Shown: positions 6,669-14,044, numbered from the stretch's first letter. The stretch is 18,820 bases of DNA from Prevotellaceae bacterium (GCA_031254635.1 JAIRUB010000066.1:1-18820); one strand, 5' to 3'. The notes: a model not told the origin generated them from the sequence alone. Translations and numbers: made by a program.

Positions 6669-7798
6669 ACCTTGTTCAGATACCGATGACAGTACCACAA
6701 TTCGAAAACAGGGTCGATGAATGTTGGCATATTGTACCTATCGAATGATAAAATTTCTTTCTTTTCCAAGGCTTCGCGTACCTTTGCTATATTAGCAGAA
6801 GAATGTAGCTCATAACGCTGTAGATTTTCGCTACTGCTAAAGCGTATTACCCCATCAACCACCGCCTGAAGATAGTTCAACTGCGAGTTGCTTAACCCGT
6901 TGGTAATCCAACGAAAGATACGTTCATTATAATCATAAATATCTTCAACGGACTTACTCACTACCGTTTCTACCACAAAGCCTTTTGTATTCAACCAGCA
7001 TATATGCGCCAATAACTGCACATAATAAGGATAACCCAAAACTTTACGGTACAATTGCACGGCAAATTCTTTCGAAATTACCCGTCCGGTCTTAGAAAAA
7101 GATTTTACAATGTAGTCTATCGACAATCGTTCATCTAATCGCTCCAATTGAATCATTTCGCCAAATTTGTGGAAGGGCATCTTTTCGGCAAATAAGGTTG
7201 TAGCTGCATTTTTCTTGCTTCCGCAAAGCAAATAAGTGGTTAACCGATGTTGTTTCCAAGCAGCACAAAGTTTTTTCTGAAAAGCTTTAGTATCATCAAA
7301 TTGGGCAATATGCTGAAAGTCGTGCATACAAACCACTATACGCCTATTTTTCCATTCGGCCAAACGTTCGGATAATAGCAGCAATTCATCAGTATGCGCC
7401 ATTAGGGTAGTCTTATCAAAGATAAGCGACACGCCGTTCTGAGCAGTTTCATCAATGTCGACTAAGGGTTGTGTTTCGAGCAAAAATTGTTGTACTACGG
7501 TAGTCCATTCATCGCTTGTGCCACATACAGCTCTCAGGAGCGTATTCGCCAAAGTAGTATAAAAAATAAATTCGTCGCGTACATTAAATAAGAATACTAT
7601 ACAAGGTTGCAGAAGCTGTTGCCGCTGCGCCTGAATTAATGCATTGGTTACCAATGAACGTTTCCCGAACAAGGGCGGCGCAATCAACACCGTATGCTGT
7701 CCGTTCGACAAATTGGACGACAACCAATCAAGCTCGTTCTTTCGGCCGACAAAGTTATCGCCTACAACAGGCTGGGTAAATATGAAAGGAGAGTCCAC
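6665..7798 (-). CDS. AAA/STAND-like ATP-binding protein with degenerate nucleotide-binding motifs
   Basis: 377 residues resembling the archaeal-type ATPase families common in Bacteroidota, which often end in a DUF234-like region. After the FVGRKNELDWL lead-in comes a P-loop-like APPLFGKRSLV (residues 40-50) in which the usual first Gly is Ala and the Ser/Thr after Lys is Arg. The Walker B-like strand RIVVCMHDFQ (153-162) has Asp160 but Phe where catalytic Glu is expected. LLCGSKKN (191-197) is sensor-like. The C-terminal part carries GYPYYVQLLAH and FELWYCHRYL. Nucleotide binding may remain, hydrolysis is doubtful. The only workable start is the GTG at 7798, 17 bases after the OmpA-like gene's stop; an in-frame stop precedes it. 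Probably co-transcribed with that gene. Function unknown. Confidence 0.85.
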   Translation of the reverse strand: MDSPFIFTQPVVGDNFVGRKNELDWLSSNLSNGQHTVLIAPPLFGKRSLVTNALIQAQRQQLLQPCIVFLFNVRDEFIFYTTLANTLLRAVCGTSDEWTTVVQQFLLETQPLVDIDETAQNGVSLIFDKTTLMAHTDELLLLSERLAEWKNRRIVVCMHDFQHIAQFDDTKAFQKKLCAAWKQHRLTTYLLCGSKKNAATTLFAEKMPFHKFGEMIQLERLDERLSIDYIVKSFSKTGRVISKEFAVQLYRKVLGYPYYVQLLAHICWLNTKGFVVETVVSKSVEDIYDYNERIFRWITNGLSNSQLNYLQAVVDGVIRFSSSENLQRYELHSSANIAKVREALEKKEILSFDRYNMPTFIDPVFELWYCHRYLNKV

Positions 7799-7815
7799 GA
7801 ATTACACGAACATAA

Positions 7816-8763
7816 TTAATTGACTTCTAAAATGCTTAACAATTCATCGAGTTTTGGGGTGAGGATAATTTCCGTACGGCGGTTTTTCTGACGGGCCTCG
7901 GCTGTTATTCTATTGTCTAACGGAACATATTCCGAATGGCCGGCAGCTAATATACGTACAGGATCCACACCCGAATTTTGCAACATAGCTCGCACCACCG
8001 TGGTTGCACGCTTTACGCTTAAATCCCAATTATCTTTTAATTCCCCCTTGCCTTTATAAGGAACATTGTCGGTATGGCCTTCAACCATTACGTTAATATC
8101 CTTATTTACAGCTAACACCTTTGCTAATTCTTTAATAGCATTAGCCCCTTGCGGGTCAATATCATAACTACCCGACTTGAATAACAGTTTATCTTCCATC
8201 GACACATATACCTTGCCGTTTTTCTGCGTAACAGTCAGCCCCTTGCCCTCGAAGCCCAGCAACGCATCGCTCACTTTGGCTTTCAGGGCGTTCACCGCCG
8301 AATCCTTACGCGCCAGGATAGACTCTAATTCAGCCATCCGGCGATTACGCAAGTCCATCTCGGCCTGCATCTGCTCTATTTGCTGCTGACGCTTAAACAG
8401 CTCATCTTCTTTGAGTAATAATGCTTCGCGGTCGGCTTGTATTTGCTTCGACATACCGGAAGTTTCCTTGGAATAGTCGGCGTTCAGCCTTTCCATCATT
8501 GCTCGCAAGTCTTTTACTTCTTTCTGCAATTTGTCTCGCTCAGCAATAACCGCCTCCATATCACGCACTTTCGCTTCCAACTCCTGAGTACGGGATTGCA
8601 AAGCGGTATGTTCGCGATTTAGAACATTAAGCTTATTATTAAGGTCATCGCGTTGTTTTGAAACATTCTGATAATCACTTTCTAATGACTTGTATTTATT
8701 CATCGACACACAGGACGAGAGGCAAATACATAAAAAAACAGGCAATAAAAATTTCATTTTCAT
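7816..8763 (-). CDS. OmpA family lipoprotein with coiled coil
   Basis: 315 residues. The signal peptide ends in lipobox LSSC (Cys18), so it is predicted to be a lipoprotein. Residues about 25-170 form a long heptad-rich coiled coil full of Glu, Lys and Gln. From about 185 a C-terminal OmpA/MotB peptidoglycan-binding domain follows: DKLLFKSGSYDIDPQG, VMVEGHTDNVP, NWDLSVKRATTVV and NRRTEI. This layout tethers the outer membrane or an envelope machine to peptidoglycan. The same architecture occurs in general OmpA-like proteins and in some motor or secretion accessory proteins; no flagellar or secretion gene is nearby to decide. Start at 8763 (MKMKF) is preferred, but Met3 is equally possible. 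First gene of a probable two-gene unit with the ATPase. Confidence 0.92.
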   Translation of the reverse strand: MKMKFLLPVFLCICLSSCVSMNKYKSLESDYQNVSKQRDDLNNKLNVLNREHTALQSRTQELEAKVRDMEAVIAERDKLQKEVKDLRAMMERLNADYSKETSGMSKQIQADREALLLKEDELFKRQQQIEQMQAEMDLRNRRMAELESILARKDSAVNALKAKVSDALLGFEGKGLTVTQKNGKVYVSMEDKLLFKSGSYDIDPQGANAIKELAKVLAVNKDINVMVEGHTDNVPYKGKGELKDNWDLSVKRATTVVRAMLQNSGVDPVRILAAGHSEYVPLDNRITAEARQKNRRTEIILTPKLDELLSILEVN

Positions 8764-8789
8764 CCTATAAATCTATTTAAGTTAAACTA

Positions 8790-8797
8790 CAAAGATA
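8790..8797 (-). promoter_or_regulatory. -7 box of the OmpA-like lipoprotein gene
   Basis: TATCTTTG on the minus strand, 26 bases before the ATG at 8763. Divergent from the rplU promoter at 8827-8857. Confidence 0.65.
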
Positions 8798-8826
8798 CAT
8801 AATATTCAAAGAATTTGTGGAAAAAA

Positions 8827-8857
8827 TTTGCAGAACAAATAAATTTTTGTACTTTTG
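8827..8857 (+). promoter_or_regulatory. Canonical Bacteroidota promoter of rplU-rpmA
   Basis: TTTG at 8827-8830, a 19-bp spacer, then TACTTTTG at 8850-8857. This matches the -33/-7 consensus, spacing included, and is the best promoter in the window. It implies a leader of about 100 nt before rplU. Confidence 0.8.
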
Positions 8858-8860
8858 TAG

Positions 8861-8964
8861 CCCCATTTTTAGGGGAAAAACAAGATTTAAGGCAGCTAAG
8901 CCACAGATAAAGAGCTGATTACGAAAATCAGCCGCTTACTGTCAGGACTTAAAATAATAATTTT
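8861..8964 (+). promoter_or_regulatory. Structured 5' leader of rplU, candidate ribosomal-protein leader
   Basis: The leader starts with a CCCC/GGGG hairpin (8861-8864 with 8872-8875). It continues with GCTGATT-ACGAA-AATCAGC, a perfect 7-bp stem at 8914-8932, enclosed by possible ACAG/CTGT pairing (8903-8906 with 8939-8942). No terminator-like T-run follows the hairpins. Leaders that bind their own ribosomal protein are known upstream of L20/L21 genes in several phyla; whether this one does so is inference. Confidence 0.5.
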
Positions 8965-9273
8965 ATGTACGCAATTGTAGATATTGCAGGACAACAGTTC
9001 AAAGTAGAGACCGGAAAAGTCATCTATGTTCACCGCCTCCAAGGCGAAGAAGGCGCTAAAGTTAATTTCGAAAAGGTTTTTTTGAAAGATGATGACGGCG
9101 CTATTGTATTAGGCAATCCGGTAATCGACGGAGCTGCTGTGAATGCTACCATCCTGAAGCATGTAAAAGGCGATAAGGTAATTGTATTCCACAAACGCCG
9201 CCGCAAAGGTTATCAAAAGAAAAACGGGCATCGTCAATGCTTTACACAAATTCAAATTGACAATATTGTTTAA
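8965..9273 (+). CDS. rplU: 50S ribosomal protein L21
   Basis: 102 residues, normal length for L21, a 23S rRNA-binding protein of the large subunit. MYAIVDIAGQQFKVETGK is the family's typical start, and the C-terminal FHKRRRKGYQKKNGHRQ is the conserved basic rRNA-binding stretch. It precedes rpmA by 18 bases, the near-universal L21-L27 pair. Transcribed from the consensus promoter at 8827-8857 through a structured leader that may regulate it. Confidence 0.98.
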   Translation: MYAIVDIAGQQFKVETGKVIYVHRLQGEEGAKVNFEKVFLKDDDGAIVLGNPVIDGAAVNATILKHVKGDKVIVFHKRRRKGYQKKNGHRQCFTQIQIDNIV

Positions 9274-9291
9274 CGGTAAAAATTAATAGAT

Positions 9292-9558
9292 ATGGCACAT
9301 AAAAAAGGTGTCGGTAGTTCAAAGAACGGCCGTGAATCACATAGTAAACGACTTGGAGTCAAATTATTCGGCGGGCAAAAAGCCAAGGCCGGCAACATCT
9401 TGGTTCGCCAACGCGGTACCGTACATTATCCGGGCGATAACGTAGGTATAGGTAAAGACCATACCCTTTTTGCCCTAATTGATGGCGTAATTGTTTTCCG
9501 CAAAAAAAGAGATAATCGTTCATACGTTTCGGTAGTTCCTATAGCACAGGCTTCTTAA
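9292..9558 (+). CDS. rpmA: 50S ribosomal protein L27
   Basis: 88 residues, a basic protein at the peptidyl-transferase region of the large subunit. It begins MAHKKGVGSSKNGRES, the form without the cleavable N-terminal extension seen in many Firmicutes. GGQKAKAGNILVRQRGT and the HYPGDNVGIGKDHTLFA segment are canonical. Second gene of the rplU-rpmA unit, which ends at a strong hairpin terminator 18 bases after its stop codon. Confidence 0.98.
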   Translation: MAHKKGVGSSKNGRESHSKRLGVKLFGGQKAKAGNILVRQRGTVHYPGDNVGIGKDHTLFALIDGVIVFRKKRDNRSYVSVVPIAQAS

Positions 9559-9576
9559 CCGAAAAGCGCTAATACG

Positions 9577-9603
9577 AAAAGCCCGCCGAATTGGCGGGCT
9601 TTT
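9577..9603. terminator. Bidirectional intrinsic terminator between rpmA and sodB
   Basis: AAAAGCCCGCC-GAATT-GGCGGGCTTTT: an 11-bp perfect stem with a 5-base loop whose flanking A and T runs give a T tail in both directions. It should end rplU-rpmA transcripts and back up termination of the converging sodB transcript. Confidence 0.9.
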
Positions 9604-9604
9604 C

Positions 9605-9637
9605 TCATGAAAAACAAAACTAACCTTTTGAAAGGTT
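9605..9637 (-). terminator. Second terminator for sodB
   Basis: On the minus strand AACCTTT-CA-AAAGGTT (9622-9637) is followed by AGTTTTGTTTTT. The stem starts two bases after the sodB stop codon. Short tight-looped hairpin with a T-rich tail, weaker than the one at 9577-9603. Confidence 0.6.
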
Positions 9638-9639
9638 CT

Positions 9640-10227
9640 TTACATATTATTATATCGCCTTTCCACCACAGCCCAGTCGATAACACTCCACCAGGAAATC
9701 AAATGATCCGCACGGCGATTACGATAATCAATATAGTAAGCATGCTCCCACACATCAACGGTTAATAAAGCAATACCCGAACCGCTGTGCAAGGGGCTGC
9801 CGGCATTGGCTTCCTGTGTAATTACCAAAGCTCCGTCATCTTTCTTCACTAACCAAACCCAACCCGAACCAAATAGTCCTATAGCTGCCTTATTGAATTG
9901 TTCTTTGAAACCATCTAATGAATCGAATTGTTTGTTAATGGCTTCCGATAATTTTCCTTCCGGCGCCTTTTTAGAATTGGAAGAAAAACTGTCGAAATAA
10001 AAAGTATGATTCCATACCTGTCCAGCATTATTAAACAAGGCTCCACTCGATTCTCTTACAATACGTTCCAATGAGGCGCTCTCAAATTTCGTTCCTGCTA
10101 CTAAATTGTTCAGGTTATTTACATAAGCCTGAAAGTGTTTGCCCCAATGGTATTCCATTGTTTCTTTACTGATAACAGGCGCTAATGCATCTAAAGCATA
10201 TTTCAGTTGAGGTAATTCGTGTTTCAT
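9640..10227 (-). CDS. sodB: Superoxide dismutase, iron type or cambialistic
   Basis: Converts superoxide to hydrogen peroxide and oxygen; cytoplasmic, with no signal peptide. The 195 residues have the normal Fe/Mn-SOD length. Metal ligands are visible as His27 (EYHWGKH), His74 (WNHTFYF), Asp158 and His162 (DVWEHAYYIDYRNRR). Gln70 in NNAGQVWNHT is the second-shell glutamine position of iron-type enzymes, whereas manganese enzymes usually have Gly there and Gln later. The LFGSGW sequence also fits iron or metal-flexible forms, known in Bacteroides-type organisms. Metal preference is inferred from these residues only. Divergent from serS; no TAnnTTTG box was found upstream on this strand. Confidence 0.95.
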   Translation of the reverse strand: MKHELPQLKYALDALAPVISKETMEYHWGKHFQAYVNNLNNLVAGTKFESASLERIVRESSGALFNNAGQVWNHTFYFDSFSSNSKKAPEGKLSEAINKQFDSLDGFKEQFNKAAIGLFGSGWVWLVKKDDGALVITQEANAGSPLHSGSGIALLTVDVWEHAYYIDYRNRRADHLISWWSVIDWAVVERRYNNM

Positions 10228-10279
10228 ATTCTATTGTTATATAGGTTTGTTCAAAAATTATGCCTGTTAAAATTAAATG

Positions 10280-10324
10280 TAAAATAGCCTGTTTTTATCG
10301 TCATCTCCAAATAAATCTATTTTA
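10280..10324. promoter_or_regulatory. Spaced inverted repeat in the sodB-serS intergenic region
   Basis: TAAAATAG (10280-10287) and CTATTTTA (10317-10324) are perfect 8-bp inverted copies 29 bases apart. The half-site AAATAG/CTATTT is the same as in the palindromes at 4806-4867, and AAATAGCCTGTTTTTATC (10282-10299) resembles those 18-mers. Possible binding site; AT-rich, so chance is not excluded. Confidence 0.35.
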
Positions 10325-10362
10325 ATGTAGTACAAATATCGTGCCAATTCGTAAAAAAATTG

Positions 10363-10370
10363 TATTTTTG
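10363..10370 (+). promoter_or_regulatory. -7 box of the serS promoter
   Basis: TATTTTTG fits TAnnTTTG and lies 20 bases before the serS ATG at 10391. No exact TTTG partner upstream. Confidence 0.55.
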
Positions 10371-10390
10371 CATTTTTATATAATCAAAAT

Positions 10391-11665
10391 ATGTTAACGC
10401 TCAAAACTATCCGTGAACAAACCGCTTTCGTAATTGAAAGGTTAGCGGTAAAAAATTTCGATGCTGCGGCTATAATCGCTCTGGTAATTCAGTTCGACGA
10501 CGAACGTAAAGCCTTGCAAACACAATTGGACAACAATTTTGCCGAGCAAAACAACACAGCCAAACAAATCGGCCAACTGATGCAACAAGGCAAAAAGGAA
10601 GAAGCTGAAGTTTCCAAGCAAAAAACAGCCGCTCTTAAAGAACAGTCGAAAGCAATGGAACAGCAGTTGGCTGATACGGAAAAGAAATTGAACGACACCT
10701 TAGTGCTGTTGCCTAACCTGCCATGCGATTTGGTCCCCAAAGGGCGGACACCCGAAGATAATACCATTGTTTGCAAAGGCGGCAAGATGCCTGTACTACA
10801 GCAAGCCTTTCCCCACTGGGAATTGGCAAAAAAATATGACCTCATTGATTTCGATTTGGGCGTTAAACTTACCGGAGCAGGGTTTCCTGTATATAAAGGC
10901 GTAGGCGCTAAATTGCAACGCGCATTAATTACTTATTTCTTAGACAGCAATACGGCAGCCGGCTACCTTGAGGTACAACCGCCGCTAATGGTTAACGAGG
11001 CCTCAGCCTTTGCTACAGGCCAGCTGCCCGACAAGGAGGGACAGATGTACCACGTAGGCATCGACAATTTTTACCTAATACCCACCGCCGAAGTGCCGGT
11101 AACCAATATTTACCGCGATGTTATTCTTAATCCTTCGGATTTTCCCATAAAACTTACAGCCTACACGCCTTGTTTTCGCCGCGAGGCCGGTTCATACGGC
11201 AAAGATGTGCGCGGGCTTAACCGGTTGCACCAATTCGACAAGGTAGAAATCGTACAAATTCGATTGCCCGAAGATTCCTATATCGCCTTAGACGAGATGG
11301 TAGCTCACGTAGAAGGCCTCATCAAAAGATTGGAACTTCCTTATCGCATTTTGCGGCTTTGCGGCGGCGATATGAGTTTTGCTTCTGCGCTGACTTACGA
11401 TTTTGAAGTATATTCGGCTGCTCAGGAGCGCTGGCTTGAAGTAAGTTCTGTGTCGAATTTTGAATCTTTCCAGTCCAACCGCATGAAGTTACGTTACCGC
11501 GATGATAACAAGAAAACCCAATTGGCACACACCCTCAACGGCAGCGCATTGGCCCTGCCCCGCATTGTAGCTGCCTTGTTGGAAAATAACCAAACCGCAG
11601 CCAATATTGCGATTCCGAAGATGCTGCAATCGTATATGGGAGGCAAGGTAATGATTAATGAATAA
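10391..11665 (+). CDS. serS: Seryl-tRNA synthetase
   Basis: Charges tRNA-Ser, and tRNA-Sec where present, with serine in the cytoplasm. 424 residues, standard length. The N-terminal tRNA-binding arm (about residues 30-105) is a long antiparallel coiled coil rich in Gln, Lys and Glu. The class II catalytic core has PTAEVPVTNIYRD (231-243), motif 2 FRREAGSYGKDVRGLNRLHQ (262-281) and motif 3 LNGSALALPRIVAALLENNQ (382-401). All look intact. A single gene with its own -7 box, followed 19 bases later by an IS3-family remnant, with no hairpin terminator between. Confidence 0.98.
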   Translation: MLTLKTIREQTAFVIERLAVKNFDAAAIIALVIQFDDERKALQTQLDNNFAEQNNTAKQIGQLMQQGKKEEAEVSKQKTAALKEQSKAMEQQLADTEKKLNDTLVLLPNLPCDLVPKGRTPEDNTIVCKGGKMPVLQQAFPHWELAKKYDLIDFDLGVKLTGAGFPVYKGVGAKLQRALITYFLDSNTAAGYLEVQPPLMVNEASAFATGQLPDKEGQMYHVGIDNFYLIPTAEVPVTNIYRDVILNPSDFPIKLTAYTPCFRREAGSYGKDVRGLNRLHQFDKVEIVQIRLPEDSYIALDEMVAHVEGLIKRLELPYRILRLCGGDMSFASALTYDFEVYSAAQERWLEVSSVSNFESFQSNRMKLRYRDDNKKTQLAHTLNGSALALPRIVAALLENNQTAANIAIPKMLQSYMGGKVMINE

Positions 11666-11722
11666 TTGACTATTTACCATTGATTGTAATACTCCCCAAT
11701 TTTTGGACATTGGTTTAAGATG

Positions 11723-11730
11723 TATCTTTG
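11723..11730 (+). promoter_or_regulatory. -7 box inside the IS left end
   Basis: TATCTTTG is a perfect -7 box 21 bases before orfA, and TTTG of the terminal repeat lies 17 bases upstream of it, so the IS end is itself a Bacteroidota promoter reading inward. Confidence 0.6.
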
Positions 11731-11751
11731 CTATTTTAAAAAGAGGGAAAC

Positions 11752-12040
11752 ATGAATCAAAGACAAAGACGAAAATTCAGCAACGAATTTAAAGCAAAAG
11801 TTGCGTTAGAAGCATTACGGGAAAGTATAGAATCATTATCTAAGAAATATGATTTACCTCCCAATCAAATCTTTCAATGGAAGAAAATCTACAGGGAAGA
11901 TGGCAGTCAATTATTTGCAGGAGAAAAGCCGGTAGGTGATGAAGTGAATGTAAAAAATTGATAGAAGAGTTTTATCGTTCCATTGGAGCGTTGAAACTTG
12001 AAAAAGGAGTTTTATTGTCTAACAATTGGGGAATACCTCA
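11752..12040 (+). pseudogene. IS3-family OrfA (HTH transposase subunit), frameshifted
   Basis: The first frame gives 69 residues, MNQRQRRKFSNEFKAKVALE onward, with the helix-turn-helix typical of IS3-family OrfA (SIESLSKKYDLPPNQIFQWKK). It stops at 11959-11961. The next frame resumes with KKLIEEFYRSIGALKLEK, the expected C-terminal leucine-zipper part of OrfA, and then runs into the right terminal repeat. The break falls on A AAA AAT (11952-11958). That heptamer permits -1 slippage, so the full zipper could still be made by frameshifting, but a simple one-base deletion is more likely. No OrfB integrase with a DDE motif is present, so it cannot transpose alone. The first 92 bases of the gene are identical to the copy at 18220. 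Confidence 0.85.
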
Positions 12041-12047
12041 CAGAAAA

Positions 12048-12833
12048 TTACGACAATATCAACACTAACAATCCAGCAACAGCACAATAAGCGGCGAAGT
12101 ATATCAGTTTGCCTTTTTTTACCAAATTAATCATCCACTTGCAAGCAAAGGCACCGGACACAAAGGCGGCTAAGAACCCTATTACTAATGAAAATGCCGG
12201 TAGTGTGGCCGTACCCGAAAAATCGCCTTTGAATAAGTCGAGAAAACTTTCGCCCAATATAGGAATAAGCACCATTAAGAAAGAAAATTTGGCAATTGTT
12301 TCTTTCTTGCTCCCCAGCATTAAACCGGTAGCAATGGTTACGCCGGAGCGCGACAGGCCGGGAATTACTGCAATAGCCTGTGCTATGCCGATGAGAAAAG
12401 CGTCTTTAAAAGAAATATTTTCTTTAGCATGAAGTTTGATAAAACAAGTAAGTGATAACAAGCCCGCTGTCAACAAAAGTGCAGCCCCCACAATATACAG
12501 GCTGCCGCCAAACAAGGCTTCCACCTTGTGTTTGAAGAACAGTCCTATAATAGCTACAGGAATTATGGATACAAATATTTTGACAACATATTGTGTTTCG
12601 TCATTCCATTTAAAACTAAAGAAACCTTTAGATAAACGGCATATTTCACTCCATAACACTAAGAGTGTGCTGCACACTGTACCGGCATGAACAGCGGTAG
12701 TGAAAGTAAGGTTATCGGTGCCCGTATTACCAAATAAGGCATTGGCAATGGCTATATGGCCGCTGCTGCTCACCGGAAGAAATTCCGTTAATCCCTGCAC
12801 TATGCCCAACACAAGGGCTTGAAACCATTCCAT
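12048..12833 (-). CDS. uppP: Undecaprenyl-diphosphatase UppP (BacA)
   Basis: Integral membrane enzyme that dephosphorylates undecaprenyl pyrophosphate to recycle the lipid carrier for peptidoglycan and other glycans; it also gives bacitracin tolerance. 261 residues with about eight hydrophobic helices. The two signature motifs are intact: QGLTEFLPVSSSGH (residues 13-26, with Glu17 and His26) and PGLSRSGVTIATG (158-170, with Arg162). Last gene of the minus-strand unit, starting three bases after DUF3098. The ftsX-DUF3098-uppP order recurs in Bacteroidota as far as I recall. The IS3 remnant ends seven bases past its stop codon, so it may have displaced the original terminator. Confidence 0.96.
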   Translation of the reverse strand: MEWFQALVLGIVQGLTEFLPVSSSGHIAIANALFGNTGTDNLTFTTAVHAGTVCSTLLVLWSEICRLSKGFFSFKWNDETQYVVKIFVSIIPVAIIGLFFKHKVEALFGGSLYIVGAALLLTAGLLSLTCFIKLHAKENISFKDAFLIGIAQAIAVIPGLSRSGVTIATGLMLGSKKETIAKFSFLMVLIPILGESFLDLFKGDFSGTATLPAFSLVIGFLAAFVSGAFACKWMINLVKKGKLIYFAAYCAVAGLLVLILS

Positions 12834-12836
12834 ACG

Positions 12837-13139
12837 TTATTGTTCTTTCTCCTTTGGTCTTTTCATGATGGCATAAATCTCGAAAAGAAAACCGCCAACT
12901 ATCAAAATGGGGGCCAAGGTAATGCGTTGAAAACTGAACAGGGCGTCTTCACGAAAAACATTTGGGTCGTCGCTGCCGCCGCCAATCATGAGGATATATC
13001 CCAAAACCATTACACCAAAGCCAATGGCAATAAGTTTATAGTTTTCTTTTGTCAAGGCGAAGTTGACTGTTGTTTTCGTCGTATCTGCTGCTTTTTTCGC
13101 AACAATTGTCGATGTTTTTTTGGTGTTAACCTTTGCCAT
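12837..13139 (-). CDS. DUF3098 family membrane protein
   Basis: 100 residues. A Lys/Thr-rich N-terminus with no cleavable signal peptide (about 1-30) precedes two predicted membrane helices (about 33-54 and 72-92), joined by a short loop with the conserved-looking GGGSDDPNVF. A charged tail (KRPKEKEQ) ends it. This matches the small two-helix family DUF3098, found in Bacteroidota and generally located between ftsX and uppP, as here. Spacing is 20 bases from ftsX and 3 bases to uppP, so co-transcription is likely. The position suggests a division or envelope role, but no function is established. Confidence 0.88.
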   Translation of the reverse strand: MAKVNTKKTSTIVAKKAADTTKTTVNFALTKENYKLIAIGFGVMVLGYILMIGGGSDDPNVFREDALFSFQRITLAPILIVGGFLFEIYAIMKRPKEKEQ

Positions 13140-13159
13140 ATATAGAAGTCAGTAAAAAA

Positions 13160-14038
13160 TTAAAAATATAGTTTGTCGGTGTCGATACGCACGAATTTAT
13201 TAGCAGCAAAAAAGGTAGAGACAAAGCTGATGAACATCCCGGCCACAATAACCGCTAAGAAAAGCAAGAGTAGCTGTACATCGTCAATAAAGCCGGTGAT
13301 TTCGCTAAATTCGTTCTGCACCACATAAAGCACGCCTGTAAGCAGCATGATGGCTATTACGCCCGAAAAAACGCCTTGCAGTAGGCTGCGCAATAAAAAG
13401 GGCCGGACAATAAACCAGCGGGTAGCCCCAACCAAGCGCATGGTATTAATAGCGAAACGGCGGGCATATACGCTCAGACGAATAGTATTGTTAATCAGCA
13501 CCAATGCAATAAATAATATCAACATAATAAACACCGACATAATCAGGCTTATTTTTTGAATATTGTGATTAACCATTTCTATCAACGAACGTTGGTAGCT
13601 GACTTCACGAACATGAGGAATAGTAAACAAATTCTTCTCAACTTTAATAATACTGTCAACTACGGCATATTCCGACTTCAACTTAGCCTCCACAGCTATG
13701 GGTAAGGGATTGATGTCGAAAACTTCCATAAAGTCAGCACCTAACAGTATTTTCATTTCTTCGGCAGCCTGCTCTTTCGAAACAAGTTTGGTTTCACGAA
13801 CATAAGGAGCTATGTCTAACTGCTTACGTACCCATACGGCATCAGCTTCGCTGGTTGTTTCATCCAAAATAATGGTAAGCGTAATGTTTTCTTTGAAATA
13901 GACCGACAGTCTATGAGCGTTAATCAACAAAATTCCCGAAGAGCCTAAGAGAAATAATACCAAAGAAATACTAATTACTGCTGAAAAATAAGAACTTCTC
14001 AGCCGCCGGAGGGGAATATTTTGTTCGCGCCTTGCCAT
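13160..14038 (-). CDS. ftsX: Cell division protein FtsX
   Basis: Membrane partner of the ATPase FtsE. The FtsEX complex at the division site transmits ATP hydrolysis to activate peptidoglycan hydrolases. 292 residues with the usual layout: short cytoplasmic N-terminus, first helix (about 18-40), a periplasmic domain of about 120 residues containing PYVRETKLVSKEQAAEEMK, then three helices (about 165-190, 212-235, 255-280). The cytoplasmic loop RLVGATRWFIVRPFLL is characteristic. ftsE is not adjacent. Start at 14038 is the only N-terminal Met. Gap to holB is 38 bases. A TAACTTTG -7-like sequence (14045-14052) sits only six bases before the ATG. Confidence 0.93.
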   Translation of the reverse strand: MARREQNIPLRRLRSSYFSAVISISLVLFLLGSSGILLINAHRLSVYFKENITLTIILDETTSEADAVWVRKQLDIAPYVRETKLVSKEQAAEEMKILLGADFMEVFDINPLPIAVEAKLKSEYAVVDSIIKVEKNLFTIPHVREVSYQRSLIEMVNHNIQKISLIMSVFIMLILFIALVLINNTIRLSVYARRFAINTMRLVGATRWFIVRPFLLRSLLQGVFSGVIAIMLLTGVLYVVQNEFSEITGFIDDVQLLLLFLAVIVAGMFISFVSTFFAANKFVRIDTDKLYF

Positions 14039-14044
14039 AATTTA

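Larger units (their letters stand above)
11685..12040 (+). mobile_element. IS3-family remnant with both ends, internal deletion, no orfB
   Basis: 356 bp. The left end begins TGTAATACTCCCCAATTTTT; the right end AACAATTGGGGAATACCTCA (12021-12040) is its degenerate inverted copy. Between them is only orfA, which runs almost directly into the right end, so the roughly 850-bp orfB expected in IS3-family elements has been lost. No convincing target-site duplication remains. It sits between the convergent serS and uppP genes. Confidence 0.8.

Noticed and set aside
10489..10845. 118-codon minus-strand frame
   Set aside because: Antisense to the coiled-coil arm of serS; Ser/Cys-rich composition typical of a shadow frame.
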